This document shows positions 27,058 through 36,597 of a DNA stretch of 64,000 bases, one piece after another. The DNA comes from Smithella sp. (GTDB lineage Bacteria > Desulfobacterota > Syntrophia > Syntrophales > Smithellaceae): contig JAGPFC010000005.1 in NCBI GenBank assembly GCA_018056685.1, positions 62,001 through 126,000 on the forward strand, written 5' to 3'. Position 1 is the first letter of the stretch; each line of letters opens with the position of its first letter. The notes below the pieces were generated by a model. The model was not told where the DNA came from and ran no database searches. It worked only from the letters and a program-made list of their open reading frames with translations. The position numbers were made by a program, and so were the translations under genes.

Positions 27058-27759
27058 TTATGATTGAGAATTATTTTTTAACATAAATTTGATGGGTAAT
27101 TCGACCCAGGCTGTGAAAGGAGTTCCGGATTTCCGGGCCGGTTCGAATTTCCACGGCTTTACCGCTTCGATGGCCGATTGATCCAGAATGGCATAGCCTG
27201 ACGATTTCCCTATTTTAATTTTACCGACCCTGCCGTTCGATAAAATTTCCGCAACGATGAGGACCATGCCTTCATAACCCCGGACGCGCGCTGTTTCCGG
27301 ATAAGCAGGTGGTGTATTTTCTTTGTACAAAGGATAGGCAATGGCTGTATTCAATGATGACGGAAGGATGATATTTCCGTTATCAACAGTATTTTTGGCG
27401 CCGGAATGATTTTCTGTCTGCCCTTCGTCCAGGGCTGAAATGCTGACGGCTTGTTTATGATCGGCGGTATCGGATATCTTTGCTGTCGATTGACCGGTCA
27501 TGAATGCATTTTGCTTTGTGTTCTGAACGGATGTTTTTGGAAAAGAGACATTCTTTGTTATGTTTCCGCTGTTTTTGTCCGTTTGTGTGGCGAGAGATAC
27601 CCAGACGAGATTGATGCCGTTCAATTTCGGAGAGGATGTGAAATCAGCCGATAGAAAGAGTATCAGCAGAGCCCCTGCTGCCAGGTGTATCAGCAGGGAA
27701 CCCAGGATGGCCGGGGTTATACTGTTTTGTTCTTTTCTTAAATTTAAAGAGGTTATCAT
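27058..27759 (-). CDS. Energy transducer TonB-family protein
   Basis: A 233-residue protein with one N-terminal membrane helix (about 15-38), a low-complexity Ser/Thr/Asn-rich periplasmic linker (about 55-140) and a C-terminal TonB domain (AYPETARVRGYEGMVLIVAEI, then GYAILDQSAIEAVKPWKFEPA). It is expected to couple inner-membrane proton motive force to outer-membrane receptors. No exbB/exbD or receptor gene is adjacent. The linker lacks the usual Pro-Glu/Pro-Lys repeats. It begins 8 nt after the metH stop with no clear Shine-Dalgarno, which suggests coupled translation. Confidence 0.85.
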   Translation of the reverse strand: MITSLNLRKEQNSITPAILGSLLIHLAAGALLILFLSADFTSSPKLNGINLVWVSLATQTDKNSGNITKNVSFPKTSVQNTKQNAFMTGQSTAKISDTADHKQAVSISALDEGQTENHSGAKNTVDNGNIILPSSLNTAIAYPLYKENTPPAYPETARVRGYEGMVLIVAEILSNGRVGKIKIGKSSGYAILDQSAIEAVKPWKFEPARKSGTPFTAWVELPIKFMLKNNSQS

Positions 27760-27767
27760 TTAATCAT

Positions 27768-30170
27768 CTATTGTTTCTTCATTATTTTTTCCACGACTTT
27801 AACCGCCTCCACGCCGTCTTTGGCGAAATAAGCGCCGATAGAGCTGGCGTAATTTTCGGTTACGACCGCTCCGCCGATCAGAAAATCCGTATGAATACCC
27901 TGTGCCCGTGCCAGCGTGATCACGTTTTTCATGTTTACCATGGTCGTGGTCATCAGGGCGGAAAGTCCGATAACGTCCGGCTTTTCTTTTTTTGCCGCGT
28001 TGACGATGGCCTGATCGGGTACGTCTTTGCCGAGGTCAATAACATAATAACCGTAATTTTTCAAAAGAAGAACGACGATATTTTTGCCGATATCATGAAT
28101 GTCTCCCCGGACGGTGGCCATCAGAACTTTTCCTTTGTCGGTTACTGCCGCTTTTTTCAGGAAAGGATCAAGATGGGACAAGGCTTTTTTCATGGTTTCC
28201 GCAGCAGCCATCAGTTGCGGCAGAAAATAAACTTTCTTTTCATATAAATCGCCGACGCGGACAATGGCAGGAATCATAACGCCGTCAACGAGGTCTGCCG
28301 CCTGTCGGCCGGTGCGCAAAGCTTCATCGAGGAGCGTCACGATATCGTCTTTATCACCATCCAGAATTGCCTGGACGATTTTTTCTTCCGGTGAACTTTT
28401 TTCAACAGACACCGGAACCTGGGGAGCGTTTTGCTGAGAAAAATGATGGATGAACTGTATGGACGCCTTTTCGCGGGCGGTGAGAGCGTCTCCCGCTTTT
28501 TTCACATTCATGAATTCGATGCTGGCCGGATTGGCAATGGCCATCGTCAAACCGCAGTATTGAGCCATGGCCAGAAAGGCGGCGTTGAGCCAGGGACGTC
28601 CCGGCATACCGAATGAAACATTGGAAAGTCCCAAAATCGTTTTGCATTTGAAGGTATTTTTGCACCAGTTGAGCGCGGCCAGCGTTTCCCTGGCGGCATT
28701 GGCGTCTGACGCTACCGCCATTGTCAATCCGTCAACCACGAAATCATCTTTCGTAAAACCGAATTTTTGTGCTTTACGAAAAATATTTTCAATGATGATT
28801 TGACGTTTTTTTGCTGTTTTCGGCAGCTCTCCACCGGTCAGCGGCAGTAAAATAAACATGGCTCCGTATTTGGCGGCCAGCGGCAGAAGTTTCGCTGTTT
28901 TTTCTTTTTCACCGGAAATGGAATTAATCAGCATTCTACCCGGATAAAGCCGCAACGCCGCTTCAATGGTTTCAATTCTGGAGGAATCAATCACCAGTGG
29001 CAGACGGCTGGACGAGGATAACAGCCCGATAACGTTCTTAATGGTTTGAATTTCATCAATGCCGGGCTGGCCGATGTTCACGTCCAGCAGGGCAGCGCCC
29101 TGCGCTTCCTGTTCCTGAGCCATTTGCCTGATGATGCTTAATTTTCCTTCCAGCAGTTCCTGCTGCAGCGCTTTTTTTCCGGTGGGATTGATTCTTTCGC
29201 CGACAAGATAAAGAGGTTTGTCTGTGCTGATTTCCAGAAAGCTGCGAGCTGAACTGAGCGCGGAAATGGATTTGCGAACGGGCACGGCAGGTTTTTTGCG
29301 AGAGATGGCGCGTGCCAGTGCCCGGATGTGTTCCGGCGTTGTGCCGCAGCAGCCGCCCAGAAGATTGGCGCCGGCTTTGGCCAGTCCCGCTCCGAAGGAG
29401 GCAAATGTTTTGGCGTCCATTTCAAAAATGGTTTTACCGTCTTTGAGTTTGGGCATACCCGCATTGGGTTTGGCCAGCAGCGGAACCGTGGCATAGGGTT
29501 TCATCATTTTTATAAAATCAATCATTTGTTCCGGACCGGCTGAACAGTTACAGCCGACCGCGTTCGCGCCCAGGCTCTGCAGGGTAATTAAAGCGCTTTG
29601 CGGAGGCGTTCCTCCCAGCGTGTGTCCGTCCTTTTCGTACGTCATGGACACGATGGTGAAGATATCCGAGAGTTCTTTCACGGCCAGCAGAGCCGCCCGC
29701 GCTTCCTGAATGTCAATCATTGTTTCAATGATGATCAGGTCGCAACCGCCGGCAATCAGTCCGCGCGCCTGTTCTTTAAAGGCTTCCACGGCCTCTGAAA
29801 AGGATAAGGGGCCGAACGGCTCAATAAATAATCCGGTCGGTCCGATATCGCCGGCAATCAGGCTTTCCCGGCCGCAGGCCTCTTTGGCCAGCTTGGCCAG
29901 TTTCAGATTGACGGAATAAACATCTTCCTTGACGCCGTATTCCTGAAGTTTGAACCGATTGGCTCCAAAGGTGCAGGTATAGACGATCTGCGCGCCGGCT
30001 TTCTGATAGGAGGCGTGAACATCTTTAATGATTTGAGGATTATCCAGACACCATAATTCCGGGCACACTCCCGATGGCAGTCCTTTTTTTTGTAATTCAG
30101 TGCCTGTCGCCCCATCCAGAATGAATATTTTTTTCGTTAATAGATTTTTAATTTTAGTTGCTGCAGTCAC
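27768..30170 (-). CDS. metH: Cobalamin-dependent methionine synthase lacking the reactivation domain
   Basis: About 800 residues in the order: homocysteine S-methyltransferase (1-295, zinc ligands in VGCNCSAG and GGCCGTTPEH), pterin/methyl-THF-binding barrel (about 310-570, ERINPTGKK), B12 cap (about 590-670) and B12-binding domain with the base-off His motif DIHDIGKN near 690. The protein stops after the B12 domain; the C-terminal AdoMet reactivation domain of the 1227-residue E. coli enzyme is missing. A likely stand-alone activation-domain protein is encoded at 33009. An ATG at 30176 directly abuts AGGAG, whereas the GTG two codons later (30170) is 6 nt away and is preferred. Confidence 0.9.
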   Translation of the reverse strand: MTAATKIKNLLTKKIFILDGATGTELQKKGLPSGVCPELWCLDNPQIIKDVHASYQKAGAQIVYTCTFGANRFKLQEYGVKEDVYSVNLKLAKLAKEACGRESLIAGDIGPTGLFIEPFGPLSFSEAVEAFKEQARGLIAGGCDLIIIETMIDIQEARAALLAVKELSDIFTIVSMTYEKDGHTLGGTPPQSALITLQSLGANAVGCNCSAGPEQMIDFIKMMKPYATVPLLAKPNAGMPKLKDGKTIFEMDAKTFASFGAGLAKAGANLLGGCCGTTPEHIRALARAISRKKPAVPVRKSISALSSARSFLEISTDKPLYLVGERINPTGKKALQQELLEGKLSIIRQMAQEQEAQGAALLDVNIGQPGIDEIQTIKNVIGLLSSSSRLPLVIDSSRIETIEAALRLYPGRMLINSISGEKEKTAKLLPLAAKYGAMFILLPLTGGELPKTAKKRQIIIENIFRKAQKFGFTKDDFVVDGLTMAVASDANAARETLAALNWCKNTFKCKTILGLSNVSFGMPGRPWLNAAFLAMAQYCGLTMAIANPASIEFMNVKKAGDALTAREKASIQFIHHFSQQNAPQVPVSVEKSSPEEKIVQAILDGDKDDIVTLLDEALRTGRQAADLVDGVMIPAIVRVGDLYEKKVYFLPQLMAAAETMKKALSHLDPFLKKAAVTDKGKVLMATVRGDIHDIGKNIVVLLLKNYGYYVIDLGKDVPDQAIVNAAKKEKPDVIGLSALMTTTMVNMKNVITLARAQGIHTDFLIGGAVVTENYASSIGAYFAKDGVEAVKVVEKIMKKQ

Positions 30171-30199
30171 GGTCATCTCCTGTTTTTGAATTGTGCTTA

Positions 30200-30213
30200 C
30201 ATCATTAATGATG
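30200..30213. promoter_or_regulatory. 14-bp perfect palindrome upstream of metH
   Basis: CATCATTAATGATG is a perfect palindrome flanked by AATTG and CAATT, lying about 30 bp upstream of the metH start in the 73-bp gap after the HD-GYP gene. It could be a regulator site or a small hairpin. No known motif is recognised. Confidence 0.35.
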
Positions 30214-30249
30214 ATTCCGCAATTTTTTAGATGAACTTTCCGATTGGCG

Positions 30250-32868
30250 TCACGAAAGGGTATATCCTTTTTCTCTGAATAATCTCAGGCAGGCATTCAC
30301 AACCGTTTCGTCGTAAAGAAGGCCTCTGTTTTTTTCGATTTCCGTCAACGCCGCTTCAATACCCAATGAAGCTCGGTAAGGACGGTGGGAGGCCATCGCC
30401 TCCACAACATCGGCCACAGCCAGGATCCGGGCTTCCGGGATAATTTCGTTTCCCTTGAGATTTCTGGGATAACCGGAACCGTTTATTCGCTCATGGTGCT
30501 GATAGATCATCTCCGCCAACGGCCAGGGAGATTGAATATTTTTTAAGATGTCATATCCACTCTGGGCGTGTTCCTGAATAATAGAATATTCTATTTTGGT
30601 CAGTTTGGAAGGTTTGGTCAGGATTTCCGCCGGAATGGATAATTTGCCGATATCGTGAATTGTTCCGGCCATCCGTATTCCATCAATTGTGTGTGATGAT
30701 AATCGCATTTCCGTGGCAATGGCTCTGGCAAGATCAGCGACACGCAATTGATGACCGGCTGTATAAGGGTCCCGCATTTCAATAGCCGATATCATGACCT
30801 GAATGGTGGTGCCGACCGATTTTCTCAATCCCTCCAGCGTGCGCTTAAGTTCTGCATCAAGTACCTTACGTTCTGTAATATCCTGCAGGATAAAAATAAG
30901 ACATTGCTGTTCGTCAATCGTGATGGAACGGGCGGAGTAATTACCGAAACGTTCGGAACCGTCACTTCTCTTGAATTTGAATTCCCGATGCAGGATATCT
31001 CTTCCGGCTTTCAATTCTTCCTTCATAAAATCACGCTCTGATGGGTCCATCCAGAAAAAGAAAGGAGGCTCTGTGGATTTCTGTCCGATAGCCAGCTCTC
31101 TCTTCCATCCGACGATATCCTCAAATCCCTTATTGACATCCAGGATCAGTCCGTCATTCAATCTTGTCAAGGCGATACAGTCCGGCGTGGTCATGAAAAT
31201 TTTGTAAAACTTGTCTTCAGAAAGGCGCGACTGTTCCTCGGCCATCTTGCGTTCCGTGATGTTTAATAAAATGCCGTTAAAGATGGTTTGATTTTCGTAA
31301 CGTGTCGGCGTGGACAATCCCTGAAGCCAGATGCTTTTGCCGGTTAAAAGTTCCACCCGACCTTCAAAATTCCAGTTGCTTGCATTTTGGGCCGCTGTTT
31401 CAATGGATGTGATAAAACTATCCCTGTCTTCTCTGTGGACGCGGGAAAGAAATAACTGGAAAAGATTGTCTGCGTTGCTCAGATCTGAATTTTCTATGAT
31501 CTTGGAAAATTCACCCCTTGGCTCACTCACATAATTGATTCCATATTCGCCACTGTCTTTGGCGTAGAATTGAAAAATAACCCCCGGCAGATTTTCCGTG
31601 ATGCCCCGAAGCCGTTCATCTTTTTCCCTTAAAATTGTTTCTGCTCTTTTTCGCTCGGTAATATCCCGGCAGATATGAACAACGGCAAAGGGGGTTCCAT
31701 CTTCCAAGCGCAAAATATCACCATTAATTTCGAACGGAACTTTCCGCCCGTCTTTGATCACCAGATGGTATTCTCTCGGTCCCAGTTTGACATCCCGCAT
31801 AAGTTGGATGTTTTTCAGCACAAGCTCATGTTCTTCCGGGGCAATGAATTTGAGCAGATTTTGTCCCAGGAGCTCCTCCCTGCTGTAACCGCCAATCTGG
31901 ACGGCATTATCGTTAACAAAAAGGATATTTCCCTCAAGATCGGTATGCACAACAACATCAGGCATGGCATTGACCAATCTCGTTTTCAGCTCTTCGCTGT
32001 TCCGCAGTGCCTCTTCCGCCTTTTTGCGTTCGGTGATGTCGCGCGTGATGCCGATAATGCCGACGGGCTTGCCGTCATCCGACCACAGAAATGAGGCGGT
32101 TACTTCCGCCAGGAAAGTCGATCCGTCCTTTCGCAATTCCTCCGATTCGTAAGTCAGCGTTGAATTGCGGTCGAAATCAGGTTCGCCGGCTTTGACCAGT
32201 TGTTCCGACATCATGGCGATATTCCGGTTCAACTGCCGGGGTGAAACCAGGTCCTGCAAAGAGAGTTTCATAAATTCATCGACTGTCCAGCCGTGCGTGC
32301 GCTCCACAGCTTCATTGACATAAATAAAACGGCCTGTAAGATCCATGGTCCAGATTAAATCCGGACTGCATTTTGCGATCTTTCGATACTTTTCCTCGCT
32401 GCGGCGCAACTTTTCCTGCGCGGCTTCCTTTTGGGATTGGGCCTCTTGACGCTGTTTCCTGATGATTGTTTCTTCCAGTTCTCTGGCAATGACCGGGCAC
32501 AGGCGGGAATAGTTTCCCTTCATGATGTAATCACGGGCGCCCAGGCGCATGCACTCGACAGCTTTCTCTTCGCCGATCGTTCCGGAGACAATAATGACGG
32601 GAATATCGACGTTTTCTTCTTTGAGCAGGGAAAGGGCCGATGGCGCGCTGAATTGCGGCATCTTGTAGTCGCAAAGAATGACGTCCCAAGCCTTATCGTT
32701 GACGGCTTTCATCATGGCGTCGGCGGTTTCAATCCGATCGTATTCAGGATAGTACCCACCCTTTTTCAGTTCACGTATTAACAGCAGAAGATCATCTTCC
32801 GAATCCTCAACGACCAGGACCTTGATGGGTTGAGGGGGATTGATGCCGGCGGAAAGCGAATTCTTCAT
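30250..32868 (-). CDS. Response regulator with four PAS domains and C-terminal HD-GYP phosphodiesterase domain
   Basis: An 872-residue signalling protein. The receiver domain (about 14-130) has acidic residues ED/DD and phospho-acceptor Asp67 (LCDYKMP). After a coiled-coil-like linker (about 135-165) come four PAS/PAC units, each ending with a PAC motif of the type DITERK, at about 165-280, 290-405, 415-535 and 545-665. The last domain is HD-GYP: HDIGKL near 738 and HHERINGSGYP near 789, with the first G of the GYP box preceded by Ser. HD-GYP domains hydrolyse cyclic di-GMP. No membrane segment is seen, so it is cytosolic. No cognate histidine kinase is adjacent. Confidence 0.9.
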   Translation of the reverse strand: MKNSLSAGINPPQPIKVLVVEDSEDDLLLLIRELKKGGYYPEYDRIETADAMMKAVNDKAWDVILCDYKMPQFSAPSALSLLKEENVDIPVIIVSGTIGEEKAVECMRLGARDYIMKGNYSRLCPVIARELEETIIRKQRQEAQSQKEAAQEKLRRSEEKYRKIAKCSPDLIWTMDLTGRFIYVNEAVERTHGWTVDEFMKLSLQDLVSPRQLNRNIAMMSEQLVKAGEPDFDRNSTLTYESEELRKDGSTFLAEVTASFLWSDDGKPVGIIGITRDITERKKAEEALRNSEELKTRLVNAMPDVVVHTDLEGNILFVNDNAVQIGGYSREELLGQNLLKFIAPEEHELVLKNIQLMRDVKLGPREYHLVIKDGRKVPFEINGDILRLEDGTPFAVVHICRDITERKRAETILREKDERLRGITENLPGVIFQFYAKDSGEYGINYVSEPRGEFSKIIENSDLSNADNLFQLFLSRVHREDRDSFITSIETAAQNASNWNFEGRVELLTGKSIWLQGLSTPTRYENQTIFNGILLNITERKMAEEQSRLSEDKFYKIFMTTPDCIALTRLNDGLILDVNKGFEDIVGWKRELAIGQKSTEPPFFFWMDPSERDFMKEELKAGRDILHREFKFKRSDGSERFGNYSARSITIDEQQCLIFILQDITERKVLDAELKRTLEGLRKSVGTTIQVMISAIEMRDPYTAGHQLRVADLARAIATEMRLSSHTIDGIRMAGTIHDIGKLSIPAEILTKPSKLTKIEYSIIQEHAQSGYDILKNIQSPWPLAEMIYQHHERINGSGYPRNLKGNEIIPEARILAVADVVEAMASHRPYRASLGIEAALTEIEKNRGLLYDETVVNACLRLFREKGYTLS

Positions 32869-33008
32869 GAATGAACCCTAACATTTATTGTCACGATAAT
32901 GAAAAAAGTTTTTAAGATGAAGACCGCAACGTATCTTAATTGATTGGATAATATTATAAGACATTTGAATTATCAAGAGACAATTCGCAGACAGACCCGA
33001 TAAATTTC

Positions 33009-33626
33009 TCAGAAAATACCACCGATTGCGGTGACCGATTTTTCCGGAATCAGAATAAAGCTGGAATTGATTTTCACACCGAATTTTTCCATCAGCAGTT
33101 TTTCATAAATGATTTTCTGGTTTTCCAGGTCGAAATCAGCATAGCCGGCGGAAAAGCGTCGTGGCAGAAGGGTTTTCCCTTCACGCCGGAGTTGCTGATT
33201 GACATAATGCATGATCCAGTCCAGTCCGGCATCCACTATTTCGCTGGCCGTAGCGTCGTAAACGACAGCGGCCGTTAAATCATTCCGGCTGCTTTTGTCC
33301 CGGATGGCTTCCATAATAGCGCCTCCGCATGTGGCGCCCATCAGAATAACTTCCCGGCAATCCCGCAGGAAAGCGGATAATTTTTTACTGTTGAAAGTCA
33401 GGTCGCCGGAAAGTGATATTTTGTCGCCATCATTTTGAATGATTTTCAGACGCAGGGACATTCCCTGAAGGGTAACGAGAGAAGAGGATTCCCGGATAAA
33501 CGCGTCGGTTTCTTTTTGCTGAAAGGCCGAAATTTCAGTGATGTGTTTTTTGAAGCCCAGGCGCTGATATATTTTTTCAAGGGGAGGATCAAGGGGTATC
33601 TTTTCGAAAAAAATGACAGATTCCAT
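33009..33626 (-). CDS. Stand-alone MetH activation-domain-like protein
   Basis: A 205-residue soluble protein. Two segments resemble the AdoMet-binding reactivation domain of cobalamin-dependent methionine synthase: VYDATASEIVDAGLDWI, and RRFSAGYADFDLENQK followed by the C-terminal LIPEKSVTAIGG. Since the metH product at 27768 ends after its B12 domain, this protein is the natural candidate to supply reductive remethylation of cob(II)alamin in trans. ATG start behind AAAGGATAAAG. It is downstream of leuB (50-bp gap, same strand), so it may ride on the leu transcript. Assignment is by motif and context; a role with another corrinoid protein is possible. Confidence 0.75.
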   Translation of the reverse strand: MESVIFFEKIPLDPPLEKIYQRLGFKKHITEISAFQQKETDAFIRESSSLVTLQGMSLRLKIIQNDGDKISLSGDLTFNSKKLSAFLRDCREVILMGATCGGAIMEAIRDKSSRNDLTAAVVYDATASEIVDAGLDWIMHYVNQQLRREGKTLLPRRFSAGYADFDLENQKIIYEKLLMEKFGVKINSSFILIPEKSVTAIGGIF

Positions 33627-33676
33627 CTTTATCCTTTTTGCGGCAACTGCCCGTTGACGGCCTGCCGAGGCTTTTG

Positions 33677-34771
33677 TCAGTTGAGAAGTTTACGAAGGTT
33701 TGCCGTTACAGCATCGCCCATGGCTGTTGTGCCGACAAGTTTTTTATCCGGTTGATAAATATCCTGTGTGCGGAAACCTTCTTTTAATGTTTCGGCAACC
33801 GCTTCTTCAATCAAGCCGGCTTCCGGCAGCATGGAAAATGAATAGCGCAACATCAGCGCCACGGACAATATGGTTGCCAGCGGATTGGCAATGTTCTTTC
33901 CGGCTATGTCAGGGGCAGAGCCGTGGATCGGCTCATATAAAGCGCTCTTCCTGCCCAGACTGGCGGAAGGAAGCATCCCGATGGAGCCGGTCAGCATGGC
34001 GGCTTCATCACTTAAGATGTCTCCGAACAGATTGCCGGTGACAATGACATCAAATTGAGACGGATTACGGATCAGCTGCAGGGCGCAATTGTCCACGTAC
34101 ATGTGTTTTAAGGTGACATCGGGATAATTTTTACCAACTTCAGTGACCACGTTACGCCACAGTTCCATCGTTTCGAGAATGTTGGCTTTGTCCACCGAGA
34201 GGACATTCTTTTTGCGCGCGCGCGCGATTTCAAAAGCGCGGACGGCGATGCGGCGGATTTCATCCTCGGAGTAAACCATGGTATTCACACCCTTGCGTTT
34301 ACCTTTTTTATTTTGTTTGACACCCCGCGGCTTGCCGAAATAAACATCGCCGGTCAATTCGCGGATAATCATAATATCGATGCCCTGAATGATATTTCTT
34401 TTCAGCGGCGAGGCATCCAGCAGTTCTTCAAACACAATAATCGGTCGCAGATTGGCATAAATACCCAACTTTCCCCGCAGTCCCAGCAGAGCTCTTTCCG
34501 GCCTCACGCTGTAATCAAGAGATTCCCATTGCGGGCCGCCCACGGCACCCAGCAAAACCGCGTCACTCTGCATGGCCAGCTGCAGACTTTCATCCGGCAG
34601 GGGAGTGCCAAATTGATCGTATGCACAGCCACCGGCCAGACCTTCCCGGAGTTGAAAGCAAACCTTTCTCCGGTCGGCGACAATTTGTAAAATCTTTATA
34701 GCCTCCCGCATGATTTCCGGTCCGATACCGTCACCGGCAAATACGGCGATTTTGAAATTATCTTTTTTCAT
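33677..34771 (-). CDS. leuB: 3-isopropylmalate dehydrogenase
   Basis: A 364-residue enzyme oxidising and decarboxylating 3-isopropylmalate with NAD. Landmarks are GDGIGPEIM at the N terminus, [36 protein letters not shown], and [27 protein letters not shown] near the metal site. The frame is open to 34792, but the ATG at 34771 is 5 nt after GAGG and begins the first beta strand (KIAVFAGDG), so it is preferred. It overlaps the end of leuD by 14 bp. It is the last leu gene of the leuACDB order. Confidence 0.96.
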   Translation of the reverse strand: MKKDNFKIAVFAGDGIGPEIMREAIKILQIVADRRKVCFQLREGLAGGCAYDQFGTPLPDESLQLAMQSDAVLLGAVGGPQWESLDYSVRPERALLGLRGKLGIYANLRPIIVFEELLDASPLKRNIIQGIDIMIIRELTGDVYFGKPRGVKQNKKGKRKGVNTMVYSEDEIRRIAVRAFEIARARKKNVLSVDKANILETMELWRNVVTEVGKNYPDVTLKHMYVDNCALQLIRNPSQFDVIVTGNLFGDILSDEAAMLTGSIGMLPSASLGRKSALYEPIHGSAPDIAGKNIANPLATILSVALMLRYSFSMLPEAGLIEEAVAETLKEGFRTQDIYQPDKKLVGTTAMGDAVTANLRKLLN

Positions 34772-35264
34772 TCTTGCCTCTTTTCCCGGCAATGTGTTTC
34801 ATCAAGCCGCCGTCGGCAATCAGTTCTTCCATGAAAGGCGGGATGGGATTGATTTTGAAGATTTTGTTTGACCCTGTCGCGGTAATCGTTCCGGAGCTGC
34901 TGTCCACATGGATTTCTTCGCCCTCTTTGATGGCGTCGAACAGTTCTCTGGATTCAAAAATGGGCAGTCCCATGTTGAAAGCGTTGCGATAAAAAATCCG
35001 GGCGAAGCTCTTGGCGATGACGCAGGAAACCCCGGCTGCTTTTATTGAAATCGGTGCGTGTTCACGCGAAGATCCGCAACCGAAATTTTCCCCTCCCAGA
35101 ATGATATCGCCGTTTTTCATTTTAGCGACAAAATCAGGATCGGCGTCTTCCATGCAGTGCGCGGCCAGCGCCTGCGGATCGGATGTTGTTAAATATCGCG
35201 CCGGAATAATGGCGTCGGTATCGATGTTATCTCCAAACTTCCAGACTTTACCTTTAAATATCAT
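34758..35264 (-). CDS. leuD: 3-isopropylmalate dehydratase small subunit
   Basis: A 168-residue swivel-domain subunit of isopropylmalate isomerase, partner of LeuC. The hallmarks are [13 protein letters not shown] near residue 14 and [15 protein letters not shown]. This short form (about 165 residues rather than about 200) is typical of the archaeal/anaerobe-type LeuCD2 enzymes, matching the 419-residue LeuC. It is 22 bp after leuC and overlaps leuB by 14 bp, which suggests translational coupling. Confidence 0.96.
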   Translation of the reverse strand: MIFKGKVWKFGDNIDTDAIIPARYLTTSDPQALAAHCMEDADPDFVAKMKNGDIILGGENFGCGSSREHAPISIKAAGVSCVIAKSFARIFYRNAFNMGLPIFESRELFDAIKEGEEIHVDSSSGTITATGSNKIFKINPIPPFMEELIADGGLMKHIAGKRGKNEKR

Positions 35265-35286
35265 ATTAAGAGACCTCTCTAGAATT

Positions 35287-36546
35287 TTAAAGTTCTTCAG
35301 GGGATGCGATTCTCCCTAATACGGCGGAGGCCGCCGCGACTGCGGGACTCGCCAGATAAACTTCACTTTTGGTGTGACCCATCCGGCCGACAAAATTGCG
35401 ATTGGTGGTCGCCACCGCTTTTTCTCCTTCAGCCAGTATTCCCAAATGCCCGCCCAAACACGCGCCGCACGAAGGCGGACTGATGACGGCATCGGCTTTC
35501 ATGAAAATATCCAGCAGACCTTCTTTCATCGCCTGTTTGTAAATTTCCGGAGTTGCCGGAACGACAATCAGACGTACGCCGGATGCTGCTTTACGGTTTT
35601 TCAAAATTTTGGCGGCGATTCTCAAATCTTCAATCCGGCCGTTGGTGCAGGAGCCGATGAGCGACTGGTCGATTTTGATCCTGCCCGCTTTGCTGATGCC
35701 TCTGACGTTGGAGGGCAGATGAGGAAAGGCCACCTGCGGCTCAATCTTTTCCGCGTTGATTTCGATGACATCCGCATAAACGGCATCAGCATCGGACGCA
35801 TAAAGTTTGTAATCTCGTTTCGCTTTTGTTTTAACATAATCGCGGGTGATGGCGTCCGGCGCGAAAATGCCGTTTTTGGCGCCGGCTTCAATGGCCATGT
35901 TGGCCATCGAGAATCTGTCGGCCATCGGGAGTTTACTGATGGTTTCTCCCGTAAACTCCATCGCCTGATAAAGGGCGCCGTCCACACCTATTTTTCCGAT
36001 GATGTGCAGAATCAAATCCTTGCCGGAAACCCATTTCCGCAGTTTGCCGTAAATAATGAATTTAATGGATTGCGGAACTTTCAGCCAGAGCTCGCCGGTC
36101 AGCATGGCAGCGGCCAGGTCGGTGCTGCCCACGCCGGTGGCAAAAGCGCCCAGCGCGCCATAGGTGCAGGTGTGACTGTCCGCTCCGATCACCAGGTCGC
36201 CGGGCAGAACAATGCCTTTTTCAGGAAGCAGAGCATGTTCCACGCCCACATGACCGCCTTCATAAAAATGGGTTATTTTATGCTTCAGTGCAAATTCGCG
36301 CACCGCCTTGCATTGCTGCGCGGAATTGATATCCTTGTTCGGCGTGAAATGATCCAGCACGAGGGCGATTTTATTTTTATTGAAAACTTTTATTCCTCCC
36401 GCCTTTTTGAATTCGTGGATCGCGATGGGGGCGGTCACATCATTGCCCAGCGCGATGTCCACTTTGGCGTTAATCAACTGACCGGCGGAAATTTTTTTCA
36501 GGCCGGTATGAGCCATTAATATTTTTTCAGTAATCGTGTTGCCCAC
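35287..36546 (-). CDS. leuC: 3-isopropylmalate dehydratase large subunit
   Basis: A 419-residue aconitase-superfamily subunit with a [4Fe-4S] cluster. Cluster cysteines are in [11 protein letters not shown] and in [11 protein letters not shown] (CxxC). [21 protein letters not shown] and the N-terminal [10 protein letters not shown] are also typical. The length matches the homoaconitase-like LeuC of anaerobes rather than the about 466-residue E. coli type. It lies 51 bp after leuA on the same strand. With LeuD it converts 2-isopropylmalate to 3-isopropylmalate. Confidence 0.96.
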   Translation of the reverse strand: MGNTITEKILMAHTGLKKISAGQLINAKVDIALGNDVTAPIAIHEFKKAGGIKVFNKNKIALVLDHFTPNKDINSAQQCKAVREFALKHKITHFYEGGHVGVEHALLPEKGIVLPGDLVIGADSHTCTYGALGAFATGVGSTDLAAAMLTGELWLKVPQSIKFIIYGKLRKWVSGKDLILHIIGKIGVDGALYQAMEFTGETISKLPMADRFSMANMAIEAGAKNGIFAPDAITRDYVKTKAKRDYKLYASDADAVYADVIEINAEKIEPQVAFPHLPSNVRGISKAGRIKIDQSLIGSCTNGRIEDLRIAAKILKNRKAASGVRLIVVPATPEIYKQAMKEGLLDIFMKADAVISPPSCGACLGGHLGILAEGEKAVATTNRNFVGRMGHTKSEVYLASPAVAAASAVLGRIASPEEL

Positions 36547-36597
36547 AATATTTGCTCCTTTTTAAAAGTGTATCGGTCTTTAGCTTATTTCAGGGGT

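Noticed and set aside
35374..36519. A plus-strand open frame of 381 codons opposite leuC, and another opposite leuA (36697-37818)
   Set aside because: Both are antisense shadows of well-conserved leu genes.
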